DNA from: Planctomycetota bacterium
Lineage (GTDB): Bacteria > Planctomycetota > Phycisphaerae > Phycisphaerales > UBA1924
NCBI GenBank assembly: GCA_023412695.1
Contig: JAEYNG010000432.1
Span: 1 to 10,551 of the forward strand
Direction: 5' to 3'
DNA: 10,551 bases
The notes under the pieces are model-generated. The model did not search any database and was not told the origin of the DNA. It worked only from the letters and a program-made list of their open reading frames with translations. Positions within the stretch are counted from its first letter, which is position 1. Every line of letters begins with the position of its first letter. This document shows, one piece after another, positions 1-7,081 of this stretch. The position numbers and the translations under genes were made by a program.

Positions 1-34
1 CGCGGGCCGGGTCCGGGCGTCGGGGCCGCGAACC

Positions 35-40
35 TACACT
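35..40 (+). promoter_or_regulatory. -10 box of a leaderless promoter for the DUF2752 gene
   Basis: TACACT is followed by exactly 6 nt (cggccc) and then the ATG at 47, so a normal start site about 7 nt after the box would fall on the A of the ATG. No Shine-Dalgarno sequence precedes the start, and no good -35 element is visible in the short upstream sequence. The same box and spacing recur before the genes at 2009 and 4487, which raises confidence. Confidence 0.6.
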
Positions 41-46
41 CGGCCC

Positions 47-490
47 ATGTCCGCCATCCGCCCGGCCGCAGCGACAACAGGTGAACGGATCGCCGCGGCG
101 GTGGTCGCCGTGTGCATCCTGTCGGTGCTGATCATCGCGGCGTGCCTGAGGCCCTCGGAGGCCGGGATCGGGACGCACAAACAGATGGGGCTGGCGGAGT
201 GCAGCTGGATCATCACCATGGGTAAGCCGTGCCCGACGTGCGGCATGACGACTGCCTTTGCGAACGCGGCGAACATGCGGCCTGCGGCCGCGTTGGTTTC
301 GCAACCGTTCGCTGCGCTGGGAGCATTGAGCGCGACCGCCGTCTTCTGGGGGGCGTTGCACGTCGCGGTGTTCGGTTCGAGGCTTGGGTCGGTCTTCGGG
401 AGGCTGATCCTGCGGCCGCGGGTGCTGTGGCCGCTGGGGGCGGCGTGGGCGGTGTCGTGGGTGTATAAGGTTGTGACCATACCGGGGTAA
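47..490 (+). CDS. DUF2752 family small membrane protein
   Basis: The product is 147 residues with three probable membrane segments, at about 14-34, 84-108 and 124-142. The family mark is the motif PCPTCGMTTAF at residues 61-71, with cysteines 62 and 65, preceded by GTHKQMGL and a further cysteine at 52. This matches DUF2752, a family of short membrane proteins of unknown function that is frequent in Planctomycetota and Bacteroidota. The CxxC pair could bind metal or form a disulfide; that is inference from the pattern only. The ATG at 47 is supported by the -10 box 6 nt upstream. The next gene begins 104 nt downstream and seems to be a separate unit. The family call is firm and the function is unknown. 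Confidence 0.88.
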   Translation: MSAIRPAAATTGERIAAAVVAVCILSVLIIAACLRPSEAGIGTHKQMGLAECSWIITMGKPCPTCGMTTAFANAANMRPAAALVSQPFAALGALSATAVFWGALHVAVFGSRLGSVFGRLILRPRVLWPLGAAWAVSWVYKVVTIPG

Positions 491-528
491 GCCGGGAAAG
501 TGCATGAAACCCGGGAGGGGCCAGGGCG

Positions 529-534
529 TACAGT
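529..534 (+). promoter_or_regulatory. possible -10 box for the lipoprotein pair
   Basis: TACAGT lies in the 104-nt gap between the DUF2752 gene and the first lipoprotein gene. A start site near 541 would give a leader of about 54 nt. That leader contains a 5-bp inverted repeat, AGTGG (546-550) and CCACT (563-567). No recognisable -35 hexamer lies 16-18 nt upstream, so this is a weak candidate. Nothing else was seen in the gap. Confidence 0.25.
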
Positions 535-594
535 GACGGCCGGCGAGTGGCGTCGCGTTTGCCCACTGAGTCGCTTTGTAAAGAGACATGCTCC

Positions 595-1269
595 ATGCCC
601 GACACGTTGCAGCTTGGAATTCGAGTCAGAAGCTTCGTGGCGGTTCTCGCGGGCGCGACGATGCTGCTCGGCCTGTCGGGCTGCCAGATCGTCGGCGCGA
701 TGGCCGCGAACGCGCACCGCGAGGGTTCTCATGACGTCGAGGCGAAGTACAAGGGACTCGAGGGCAAGACGTTCGCGGTGATCGTGAATGCGGACCGGTC
801 GATCCAGGTCGATTTCCCCGACCTCGTGGTGACGATGACGCGGGAGATTTCGCGGCGGCTGGCGGAGAACGCGGGCGCGAGCGGGATTTATCCGGCGGAC
901 GAGGTGCTGACATACCAGTCGAGGTATCCGAACTGGATCGCGAAGACGTCGGAGGAACTCGCCGCGGAGTTCGGCGTTGATCGCCTTGTGACGATCGACC
1001 TCGCCGAGTACCGGCTGACCGATCCGGGGAACCCGTACATCTGGGCGGGGACGGCGATCGGCACGGTGAGCGTGACCGAGACCGACGGCGCGACGCCGGG
1101 GCTGTACGCGTTCCGCGAGGCGGTGCGGGTGGGTTTCCCGGATGCGACCGGGGTAAGCCCGCTGGAGATGCCGCGGGACACCGTGCGGATCGCGTTAACG
1201 TCGCGCTTCGTGCAGCGCGCGTCATGGCTGTTCTTTGATCACACCGAGAAGAACGTGATGGAGTATTGA
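595..1269 (+). CDS. lipoprotein of unknown function, first of a paralogous pair
   Basis: The product is 224 residues. A lipoprotein signal is clear: arginines at 10 and 12, a hydrophobic stretch from 13 to 27, and the lipobox LSGC with the lipidated cysteine at 30. The mature part reads as alternating strands and helices: a strand at 58-65 (KTFAVIVN), a helix at 76-92, a second helix-strand unit around 118-140 (EFGVDRLVTIDLAEY), then a strand near 154-163 and a closing helix ending in WLFFDH at 211-216. The unit 'helix, GVDRLV strand, later strand' recalls small periplasmic lipoproteins of the CsgG/LpoB/GNA1162 type, but I see no diagnostic motif. A GTG at 547 would extend it by 16 residues ahead of the signal peptide; ATG 595 is preferred because AAGAGA lies at 581-586 and the signal peptide then begins normally. 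Probably cotranscribed with the gene 22 nt downstream. Confidence 0.8.
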   Translation: MPDTLQLGIRVRSFVAVLAGATMLLGLSGCQIVGAMAANAHREGSHDVEAKYKGLEGKTFAVIVNADRSIQVDFPDLVVTMTREISRRLAENAGASGIYPADEVLTYQSRYPNWIAKTSEELAAEFGVDRLVTIDLAEYRLTDPGNPYIWAGTAIGTVSVTETDGATPGLYAFREAVRVGFPDATGVSPLEMPRDTVRIALTSRFVQRASWLFFDHTEKNVMEY

Positions 1270-1291
1270 TGCTCCGTCCGGACAGGGACCC

Positions 1292-1972
1292 ATGAGAGAG
1301 AGTCGCCGGTTTATCGCGGTCGGGCTGCTGGGCGCGGCGGTTGCGCTCGCAGGGGCGTGCAACATCGTCGGGCCGCTGGGCTACCTCGTCGGCGGGCCGG
1401 AGAAGACGGCGGCGCTCTACGCGCTGCCCGATGAGAAGTCCGCGGTCGTGTTCATCGACGATGTCGATTCGCGCCTGCCGAGCCGGTTGATCCGCCAGCG
1501 CATCGGCAAGACGGCGGAGAAGGCGCTGCTGGAGAACGACTGCGTCGCCGATGCGGAGATCATCTCGTCGGACGCGGCGCTCGCCGCGGCGGCGGGCGAG
1601 CGGTTCGGCAAGCAGCTCGGCATTGTTGAGATCGGTGAGAAGGTCGGCGCAAAGGTCGTGATCTATGCACGGATCGAGTCGTTCACGCTTTCGCCCAACG
1701 GCGCGGAGTTCGCGCCGTCGAGCCGGATGCGCGTGAAGGTCGTGGACGTCGAGACGAAGAAGCGTCTGTTCCCCGCGCCCGAGAGCGATGACCCCGTGGC
1801 GCAGTGGCACACGGTGACGTACGACCTGCCGACGCGGCAGGGCGTCGTCCCGACGCAGCTCTCCGAGATCCAGAAGGCCGAGCAGGACCTTGCCGATCAG
1901 ACGGGGCTTGCGCTGGCCCGGCTGTTCTTCAAGCACGAGAGCCGCACACGGACCAACCGCGTCGGCGACTGA
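1292..1972 (+). CDS. lipoprotein of unknown function, second of a paralogous pair
   Basis: The product is 226 residues. Arginines at 2, 5 and 6, a hydrophobic core from 7 to 20 and LAGAC, with cysteine 23, form a lipoprotein signal. The cysteine is followed by NIVG, as the upstream protein has QIVG. The body repeats that neighbour's order of elements: a KSAVVFIDD strand at 49-57, a helix ending in ALLEN at 78-82, then EKVGAKVVIYARIESFTL at 116-133, a strand MRVKVVDVETKK at 146-157 and LFFKH at 211-215. The middle unit resembles the 'GA-x-VVI...I...F' strand of CsgG/LpoB-like folds, which is inference from pattern. AGGGA at 1284-1288 is a close ribosome site. The 22-nt gap to the previous gene suggests one operon, perhaps two subunits of one envelope complex. 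No known function can be named. Confidence 0.8.
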   Translation: MRESRRFIAVGLLGAAVALAGACNIVGPLGYLVGGPEKTAALYALPDEKSAVVFIDDVDSRLPSRLIRQRIGKTAEKALLENDCVADAEIISSDAALAAAAGERFGKQLGIVEIGEKVGAKVVIYARIESFTLSPNGAEFAPSSRMRVKVVDVETKKRLFPAPESDDPVAQWHTVTYDLPTRQGVVPTQLSEIQKAEQDLADQTGLALARLFFKHESRTRTNRVGD

Positions 1973-1996
1973 CCGGTGCCGACGGGCGCGGCCGGG

Positions 1997-2002
1997 TATG
2001 CT
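1997..2002 (+). promoter_or_regulatory. -10 box of a leaderless promoter for hutG-hutI
   Basis: TATGCT is followed by 6 nt (cagggc) and then an in-frame GTG at 2009, the same geometry as at 35-47 and 4475-4487. It lies in the 36-nt gap after the second lipoprotein gene, so hutG-hutI probably has its own promoter. No convincing -35 element is visible. The box decides between the GTG at 2009 and one at 1976. Confidence 0.55.
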
Positions 2003-2008
2003 CAGGGC

Positions 2009-2959
2009 GTGATCCCGCACACCGCCCCGCCAGTCTGGCCAGACCGCCGCCCGGGCCGCTTCGCGGCGTCGATCGTCTGCAACACGCTCGAGCTGGCCGA
2101 TGACCCGTCGCTGCAGGCGGAGGTCGCCAAGTGTCGCGTTGGGCTGATCGGGCTCGCCGATGACACCGGCGTCGCGATGAACAATGGCCGCACCGGCGCG
2201 GCGCGCGGCCCTCACGCGTTCCGCGCGGCGATGGCGCGGTACGGCGTCGCCTCTCCGATGGCTGCGGCGCCCGGCCGCGCGGCGTACCCGCGTGTGTTCG
2301 ACGCGGGGGACATCATCATCGGTCAGGACCTGCACGAGACGCACGACCGCGTGACGGCGGCGGTTGGTGCGCTGGTCCAGCGGGGCATGTTCCCGATCGC
2401 GATCGGCGGCGGGCACGATCTGACCTTTCCATTCGTGCGGGCGGTTGCGCAGGCCGTCGGCCCGATGAAGGGGTTGTACTTCGATGCCCACCTCGACGTC
2501 CGGGCCGAGGCGGGCTCGGGCATGCCGTTCCGCGCGCTCGTTGAGGGCCGGTTCGTCACGCAACTCTCGATCTGGGGGATTGACCCGTTTGTGAACACCG
2601 AGGACCACGCGGCGTGGTTTAGCGCGAACGGCGGGGTATTCCTGCCGCCGGATCACCCGATCGGGCCCGTGCCCGGGCACCCTGCGCAGCCGTCGTTTGT
2701 TTCGCTCGATCTCGACGTGCTCGAAGTGGCCGCCGCGCCGGGCGTGAGCGCGATCAACCCGTGTGGCGCGCCAGCGTCGGTCATCGGCGCGTGGATCGAC
2801 GCCGTCTCTCGCGACCAGTCGGTGCGGTGCTTCGACATCATGGAGCTCAATCCGGACTTCGACATCGACGGTCGGACGGCGCGGCTCGCGGCACATCTCT
2901 TCCTGCGGTTCCTCCGCGGGCTGGCCGACCGTCTGCCCGAGGAGCGTGTCGGGCCATGA
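2009..2959 (+). CDS. hutG: formimidoylglutamase, arginase/ureohydrolase family
   Basis: HutG hydrolyses N-formimino-L-glutamate to glutamate and formamide, the last step of one route of histidine breakdown, in the cytoplasm with two Mn ions. The 316-residue product has all the ureohydrolase metal ligands: His136 in GGGHD, Asp159, His161 and Asp163 in DAHLD, and Asp234 and Asp236 in SLDLD. Glu279, in the MELNPDFD segment, matches the conserved acidic residue near the active site. SGMPFR (170-175) and APGVSAINP (243-251) fit formimidoylglutamase better than arginase or agmatinase. Length is normal. The GTG at 2009 is chosen because of the -10 box 6 nt upstream; a GTG at 1976 would add 11 residues with no family match. 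The ATG of hutI overlaps this stop as ATGA, implying translational coupling and supporting the substrate call. Confidence 0.88.
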   Translation: MIPHTAPPVWPDRRPGRFAASIVCNTLELADDPSLQAEVAKCRVGLIGLADDTGVAMNNGRTGAARGPHAFRAAMARYGVASPMAAAPGRAAYPRVFDAGDIIIGQDLHETHDRVTAAVGALVQRGMFPIAIGGGHDLTFPFVRAVAQAVGPMKGLYFDAHLDVRAEAGSGMPFRALVEGRFVTQLSIWGIDPFVNTEDHAAWFSANGGVFLPPDHPIGPVPGHPAQPSFVSLDLDVLEVAAAPGVSAINPCGAPASVIGAWIDAVSRDQSVRCFDIMELNPDFDIDGRTARLAAHLFLRFLRGLADRLPEERVGP

Positions 2960-4188
2960 TCGTGATCATCCGCAATGCGCGCGTTCTCATGACACTCCCC
3001 GGGCCTGGGGCGCTGCGCGGCGCGGCGATGAATGACTGGCCGCTGCTCGAACGCGGCGACGTACTGATTGAGGACGGGCTCGTCACCTCGATCGGCGCGG
3101 CGATCCCGCCGCCGCGGGGCGCGACGGTGGTCGAGGCCGGGGGTCGCGTGCTCATGCCCGCGTTCGTCGATTGCCACACGCACGCGTGCTGGGCCGGCAG
3201 CCGGCTCGACGAGTGGGAGCTCGGGCTCCGCGGCGTGCGGTACCTCGAGATTCTGCGGCAGGGCGGCGGGATCATGTCCACTGTGCGGGCGGTCCGCGCG
3301 GCGACGGAGGCCGCGCTGACAGAATCTCTCGTAGCGAACATTGCGCACATGGCGCGGTTCGGGTCGGCGACGGTCGAGGTGAAGTCGGGCTACGGCCTGA
3401 GCACGGAGGATGAACTGAAGATGCTCCGGGCGATCCGCGCGGCCCAGTCGCTCGTCGCCCCGACGCTGGTCCCGACCGCGCTCATCGGCCATGCGATCGA
3501 CGCCTCGGACGGCTCGGCCGAACAGTTTGTCGAGCGGACGATCGGCGAGACACTCCCCGCGGTTCACGACGAGTTCCCGGGCATCGCAATCGACGCGTAC
3601 TGCGAGAAGAGCGCGTGGTCGCTTGATCAGTGCCGCCGGCTCTTTGAGCGGGCACGCGAGCTGGGCCATCCGATCCGCGTGCACGCCGACCAGTTCAACG
3701 CTCTTGGCATCATCGATTTGAACAGCGAATGGTCCCGCTCCGCCGGCGCGTTTCGGTCGATCGATCACCTGGAGGCGACGAGTGTTGAGTCACTGGGCAC
3801 GCTGGCGGGGACACCGACGATCGGCACGCTGCTCCCGTGCGCCGGGTTCCATACCGACCGGCGCTACGCCAACGGCCGGGCGTTGATCGACGCGGGCGGG
3901 GCGGCCGCGCTGGCGACGAACGCCAACCCCGGCTCGGCCCCGTGCTTCAGCATGCAGCTCGCCATCGCCCTGGCGGTCCGGTTCAATGGGCTGACGGCCC
4001 GCGAGGCCATTGCTGCGGCGACGGTGAACGCGGCGGCGGTCCTGGGTTTGACCGATCGCGGGTACATCGCCCCCGGTGCCCGCGCCGACCTCCTGCTCCT
4101 GTCGTGCAAGGACGAGCGGTCGCTGGCCTACGAGTTCGGCGGGGATCAGATCGACAGCCTCTTTATTGCCGGGAAGCGGGTCCGCTGA
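2956..4188 (+). CDS. hutI: imidazolonepropionase
   Basis: HutI opens the ring of 4-imidazolone-5-propionate to give N-formimino-L-glutamate, the substrate of the enzyme encoded just upstream. The 410-residue product is a full-length amidohydrolase-superfamily barrel. The metal motif is DCHTH with His74 and His76; EVKSGYGL (141-148) is typical of HutI; His179 (LIGHA), His243 (HADQ) and His271 (DHLEATS) match conserved histidines. The oddity is Asn322 in ATNANPGSAP: in HutI proteins known to me this place is Asp (ATDxNPG), a metal ligand and catalytic acid/base (Asp324 in the Bacillus subtilis enzyme). The stretch between His243 and His271 is about five residues longer than in B. subtilis. The start overlaps the hutG stop by 4 nt. 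The family call is firm; full activity is less sure because of Asn322. Confidence 0.9.
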   Translation: MIVIIRNARVLMTLPGPGALRGAAMNDWPLLERGDVLIEDGLVTSIGAAIPPPRGATVVEAGGRVLMPAFVDCHTHACWAGSRLDEWELGLRGVRYLEILRQGGGIMSTVRAVRAATEAALTESLVANIAHMARFGSATVEVKSGYGLSTEDELKMLRAIRAAQSLVAPTLVPTALIGHAIDASDGSAEQFVERTIGETLPAVHDEFPGIAIDAYCEKSAWSLDQCRRLFERARELGHPIRVHADQFNALGIIDLNSEWSRSAGAFRSIDHLEATSVESLGTLAGTPTIGTLLPCAGFHTDRRYANGRALIDAGGAAALATNANPGSAPCFSMQLAIALAVRFNGLTAREAIAAATVNAAAVLGLTDRGYIAPGARADLLLLSCKDERSLAYEFGGDQIDSLFIAGKRVR

Positions 4189-4202
4189 TTCACGCGGCCC
4201 GC
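4176..4202. terminator. hairpin spanning two convergent stop codons
   Basis: GCGGG (4176-4180), a bulged T (4181) and CCGC (4182-4185) pair with GCGG (4194-4197) and CCCGC (4198-4202), giving 9 GC-rich base pairs. The 8-nt loop, TGATTCAC, holds the TGA of hutI and, on the other strand, the stop of the convergent gene, with one base between them. The structure can form in either transcript and may act as a shared bidirectional terminator or 3'-end stabiliser. There is no clear U-tract on either side, so intrinsic termination is not certain. Confidence 0.45.
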
Positions 4203-4435
4203 TGGAGCGACGTTTCGTCCTCGACCAGTTCGGCCTCGACGAACGCCTCGGCGCCCCGGCGGAGCTCGGCGAGCCGGCGCTGGTAGGCGGCGCGGAGCTC
4301 GTGCACCCGGACCTTGAGGTCGTGCCGGCGGCACTCCTCCTTGCGGGCATGCGCCGCCGCCCCGAGGATGGCGAGGACCGCGGCGGCGGAGATCAGGCCG
4401 ATGACGGTCCAGACTTCGAGGGGGAAGGGCGCCAT
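4190..4435 (-). CDS. small membrane-anchored protein with probable coiled coil
   Basis: The product is 81 residues. One hydrophobic segment at about 9-29 (from VWTVIG to AAAHA) is followed by a highly charged helix-prone stretch at 31-72 rich in Arg, Glu, Leu and Ala (ELRAAYQRRLAELRR), which looks like a short coiled coil in the cytoplasm. I do not recognise a family. It fills the space between hutI and the divergent gene at 4487, and its stop is one base from the hutI stop. The start is uncertain: ATG 4435 has AGGA directly against it, too close for a good ribosome site, while in-frame GTG codons at 4456 and 4462 would add 7 or 9 residues. A TAACGAT box ending 7 nt before GTG 4462 is a possible leaderless promoter. 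The membrane segment next to a charged helix argues for a real gene rather than a chance frame. Confidence 0.6.
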   Translation of the reverse strand: MAPFPLEVWTVIGLISAAAVLAILGAAAHARKEECRRHDLKVRVHELRAAYQRRLAELRRGAEAFVEAELVEDETSLQRAA

Positions 4436-4454
4436 TCCTGTGTGATCGGCTGCC

Positions 4455-4468
4455 ACGGACACGTCCGT
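4455..4468. promoter_or_regulatory. inverted repeat between divergent genes, possible operator
   Basis: ACGGAC (4455-4460) and GTCCGT (4463-4468) form a perfect 6-bp inverted repeat around two bases. It lies 6 nt upstream of the -10 box at 4475-4480, roughly over the -35 and spacer region of the forward promoter and near the start of the minus-strand gene. That is a good place for a repressor or activator site, but no regulator gene is nearby and no family is suggested. Confidence 0.3.
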
Positions 4469-4474
4469 TATCGT

Positions 4475-4480
4475 TACAAT
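4475..4480 (+). promoter_or_regulatory. -10 box of a leaderless promoter for the large GATase-like protein
   Basis: TACAAT is the best -10 hexamer in the window. It is followed by 6 nt (ggttcc) and the GTG at 4487, so transcription would begin at the start codon. A poor -35 (TGCCAC, 4451-4456) lies 18 nt upstream. On the other strand the same bases contribute to a TAACGAT sequence that may serve the divergent small gene. Confidence 0.65.
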
Positions 4481-4486
4481 GGTTCC

Positions 4487-7081
4487 GTGAACCTCCGTGG
4501 ACTCATCGCCGCTGCGGCGGCAACGCTCATCGTGCTCGGCTTGTGGGGCTCCCCTGCAGGCGGTCAGTTCGTCTCGCCATCGGGGACCGGCGAGATCACG
4601 CTCAAGGTGGCCCAGTTCGGGCTGCAGGGCTTTGGACGAGGTGGTGACTGGGCCGGCATCGAGCTGAAAGTCACCGACAGCGCCCAACAGCCGCGGAACG
4701 TGATCCTGGGGATCAGCACGCCGGACGGCGACGGCGACTCGGCGCAGGCTCAACGCGTGATCGTTGCGAACCCGGGGATCGAGCAGTCGGCGTGGCTTTA
4801 CGCGCGGCTGCCGTTCAATGTCGGACAGGGATCGACGTTCCGTATCACCGCGCACGAGGCCATCGACGCCGACGAAACGGCGGAGGGGCTCGAGCGTCAC
4901 ACGCCCGGCCGTCTGCTCGCCTCACTTGTGTACCCGGCGCAGATTCAGATCGCGCCGACCAACGGGCTGATCGCGGTTGTGGGGCGGCGGTCGACGGGGC
5001 TCGAGCAGTATTCGGCCGTTTCTGCGCAGAACCTTGCATACGCGCCGACGGGCCATGAATACACCAAGATCGCCACGGGCCTCGATCCGGCAAGCATGCC
5101 GGACCGCTGGGCGGGGTGGAGCTCGTTCGAGGCGCTCGTCTGGGCGGTGGCCGACACGGCGAACCAGCCGCTGCGCCTGACCGCGCCGCAGGCCGATGCG
5201 CTGCGTGAGTGGATCGAGCGGGGCGGGCACCTGATCGTCATCATGCCACCCGCCGGGCAGGCATGGCTCGACACGCCCGGCAACCCGCTGGCGGCGCTGA
5301 TGCCGGACGTCACGCTGACCCGCGGCGACGGCATCAACCTGAACGACTACCGACAGCTCCTGACGCGCCGCGCGGATGTCGCGCTCCCGAATAACGCCGT
5401 GGTGCACTACTTCACGCCGCGCCCGGGATCGGAGCGGTACTCGGCGATCCCGATCCTGAACACGCCGGACGGGCAGACCGTCGTCGTGCGCAAGCTGGTC
5501 GGGACCGGCGCGGTGACGCTGATCGGGATCGACGTGACAGCGAATGCGCTGACGGGGATCAACGGCGCATTGCATGCGGACCTGTTCTGGCACCGAGTTC
5601 TTGGCAAGCGTCTGCCGCTGCTATCGCCCGCGGAGTTCGACGCGGAGCAGCGGCCGGTTGCGCAGCCCGGCTCTGCGACGATTCCTCCCCCAAAGTGGCT
5701 CAGCTCCCGCGCGGAGGCGGACCTTGACGGGGTGATTGGCCCGGCCATTACGCGCTCGGCGCAGGCCGCGGCGGGGCTTCTGCTGGCGTTCATCGTCTTC
5801 CTGCTGTTCTGGCTGCTCGCCGGGCCGGTGGGCTTCTACGCGCTCAAGGAGCGGAAGCTGAAGCACTACTCGTGGCTCGGGTTCGTCGCGGCGGCAGGGA
5901 TCTTTACCGCGATCTCGTGGGGCGGGGCGAACATGCTGCGCACGCGCAAGGTCGAGGGTCAGCACCTGACATTCGTCGACCACGTGTACGGGCAGTCGAA
6001 CCAGCGCATGCGGAGCTGGTTCACACTGATGCTGCCGAGCTACGGCTCGCAGCGGGTCGCCGTCGGCGAGGCGGCCGACACCGACCGCTGGCGCCACCTG
6101 CTGACCTCGTGGGAATCCGAGAGCGGCACGGGTGGCGCGGGCCTCGCGTCGTTCCCGGATGCGCGGCCGTACATGGTCGACGCCCGCGCGCCTTGGCGGC
6201 TCGACGTGCCGGCCCGCGCGACGACCAAGACATTCCAGGCGGACTGGGCCGGCGGGCTGCCGGCCAACTGGGGAATGATCACGCCCCAGTCAGCGGACGG
6301 CGGCCAGGTCGGGCTGGGGGAAGAGCTGCAGCTTGTGCGCGACCCGGACACCGTGAGCCGGTGGAGGCTGAGCGGCAAGCTTGTGCACTCGCTCCCCGCG
6401 GCGCTCGAGGATGTCACCATCATCGTCTGCCTCGGCCAGAGCACGCTCGAGCCGCCGCGAGCGACGAAGATGATCTACAGCGACGGCAGGCTGCAGGCGA
6501 TGGCGTGGGACTTCACGACGCCGAAGAACCAGCCGTGGAAGCCGGGCGAGGTTCTCGACCTCGCGGCGGTGACGGGCAGCGACGGGAGCGCGGCGCGGCT
6601 GGCGATTGACAACTTCTTCGCGAACAAGGTGCCACGACCGCCGGCAAACTTCGGCGGGGCATCGCCGCAGGAACTCGCACTCCGCAACGTGTCCGAATCG
6701 CTGACAACGCTGGCGCTCTTCAGCATCGTGCCGCCGCCCGTGCCGACGATGACCGGCGCGCAGACGCTCGTCCGCCGCAGCGCGGCTCACAACTACGACC
6801 TCTCCAGGTGGTTCACGCAGCCGTGCGTGATCGTGATCGGGCACCTCGCCGACGACGGGCAGAGCCAGGGGGTCGAAACCCCCCTCCCGCTGTCGGTTGA
6901 CGGCTCGCTGAGCGACGCGACGCGCAAGCGGGTGCTCGGCCGGACGGTTGTGCGTTGGGTGTACCCGCTGCCGCCCGCGCCGCCACGGTTCGCTCAGCCG
7001 CTCCCGTTGTCGGAGGAGTCGCCGGTTTCGGGCGAACAGCCCGAGCCGGCGTCCGAGACGGATGCGGAGCAGCAGCCGTGA
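4487..7081 (+). CDS. large secreted/membrane protein with a non-catalytic GATase1-like domain
   Basis: The product is 864 residues. A signal peptide occupies about 1-27 (hydrophobic core 6-20). Residues 28-150 look like a beta-sandwich. Residues 150-375 resemble the class I glutamine-amidotransferase-like Rossmann fold seen in bacterial membrane proteins near ABC-2 transporters, with WSSFEALVWA (211-220) and QADALREWIERGGHLIVI (235-252). No cysteine occurs there; the only two are at 648 and 780, so it cannot be a catalytic amidotransferase. Two membrane segments follow, at about 427-449 and 461-480, joined by the basic loop KERKLKH (454-460), which should be cytoplasmic. Residues 481-825 form a second large periplasmic part, and the last 35 are Pro/Glu/Ala-rich. 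The GTG start is set by the -10 box 6 nt upstream and by the signal peptide. The next gene is an ABC ATPase 79 nt on, so a role with that transporter is likely. Exact function unknown. Confidence 0.82.
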   Translation: MNLRGLIAAAAATLIVLGLWGSPAGGQFVSPSGTGEITLKVAQFGLQGFGRGGDWAGIELKVTDSAQQPRNVILGISTPDGDGDSAQAQRVIVANPGIEQSAWLYARLPFNVGQGSTFRITAHEAIDADETAEGLERHTPGRLLASLVYPAQIQIAPTNGLIAVVGRRSTGLEQYSAVSAQNLAYAPTGHEYTKIATGLDPASMPDRWAGWSSFEALVWAVADTANQPLRLTAPQADALREWIERGGHLIVIMPPAGQAWLDTPGNPLAALMPDVTLTRGDGINLNDYRQLLTRRADVALPNNAVVHYFTPRPGSERYSAIPILNTPDGQTVVVRKLVGTGAVTLIGIDVTANALTGINGALHADLFWHRVLGKRLPLLSPAEFDAEQRPVAQPGSATIPPPKWLSSRAEADLDGVIGPAITRSAQAAAGLLLAFIVFLLFWLLAGPVGFYALKERKLKHYSWLGFVAAAGIFTAISWGGANMLRTRKVEGQHLTFVDHVYGQSNQRMRSWFTLMLPSYGSQRVAVGEAADTDRWRHLLTSWESESGTGGAGLASFPDARPYMVDARAPWRLDVPARATTKTFQADWAGGLPANWGMITPQSADGGQVGLGEELQLVRDPDTVSRWRLSGKLVHSLPAALEDVTIIVCLGQSTLEPPRATKMIYSDGRLQAMAWDFTTPKNQPWKPGEVLDLAAVTGSDGSAARLAIDNFFANKVPRPPANFGGASPQELALRNVSESLTTLALFSIVPPPVPTMTGAQTLVRRSAAHNYDLSRWFTQPCVIVIGHLADDGQSQGVETPLPLSVDGSLSDATRKRVLGRTVVRWVYPLPPAPPRFAQPLPLSEESPVSGEQPEPASETDAEQQP

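Noticed and set aside
1976..2008. GTG 1976 as the start of hutG.
   Set aside because: It would add 11 residues with no family match, has no ribosome site, and lies upstream of the -10 box that fits GTG 2009.
626..2896. A 756-codon open frame on the minus strand, and similar long frames at 2653-3768 and 6290-7126.
   Set aside because: They lie opposite confident genes, are extremely rich in Arg, and show no motif. They arise because stop codons are rare in this GC-rich sequence.
3691..3693. Gln246 of HutI where Bacillus subtilis has Glu252.
   Set aside because: As I recall, proteobacterial HutI proteins also have Gln here (HAEQ), so it is ordinary variation, unlike the Asn at 322.
4076..4486. 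Upstream in-frame extension of the large GATase-like protein into hutI.
   Set aside because: It would bury the signal peptide 137 residues inside the protein and overlap hutI and the minus-strand gene; the -10 box at 4475-4480 points to GTG 4487.
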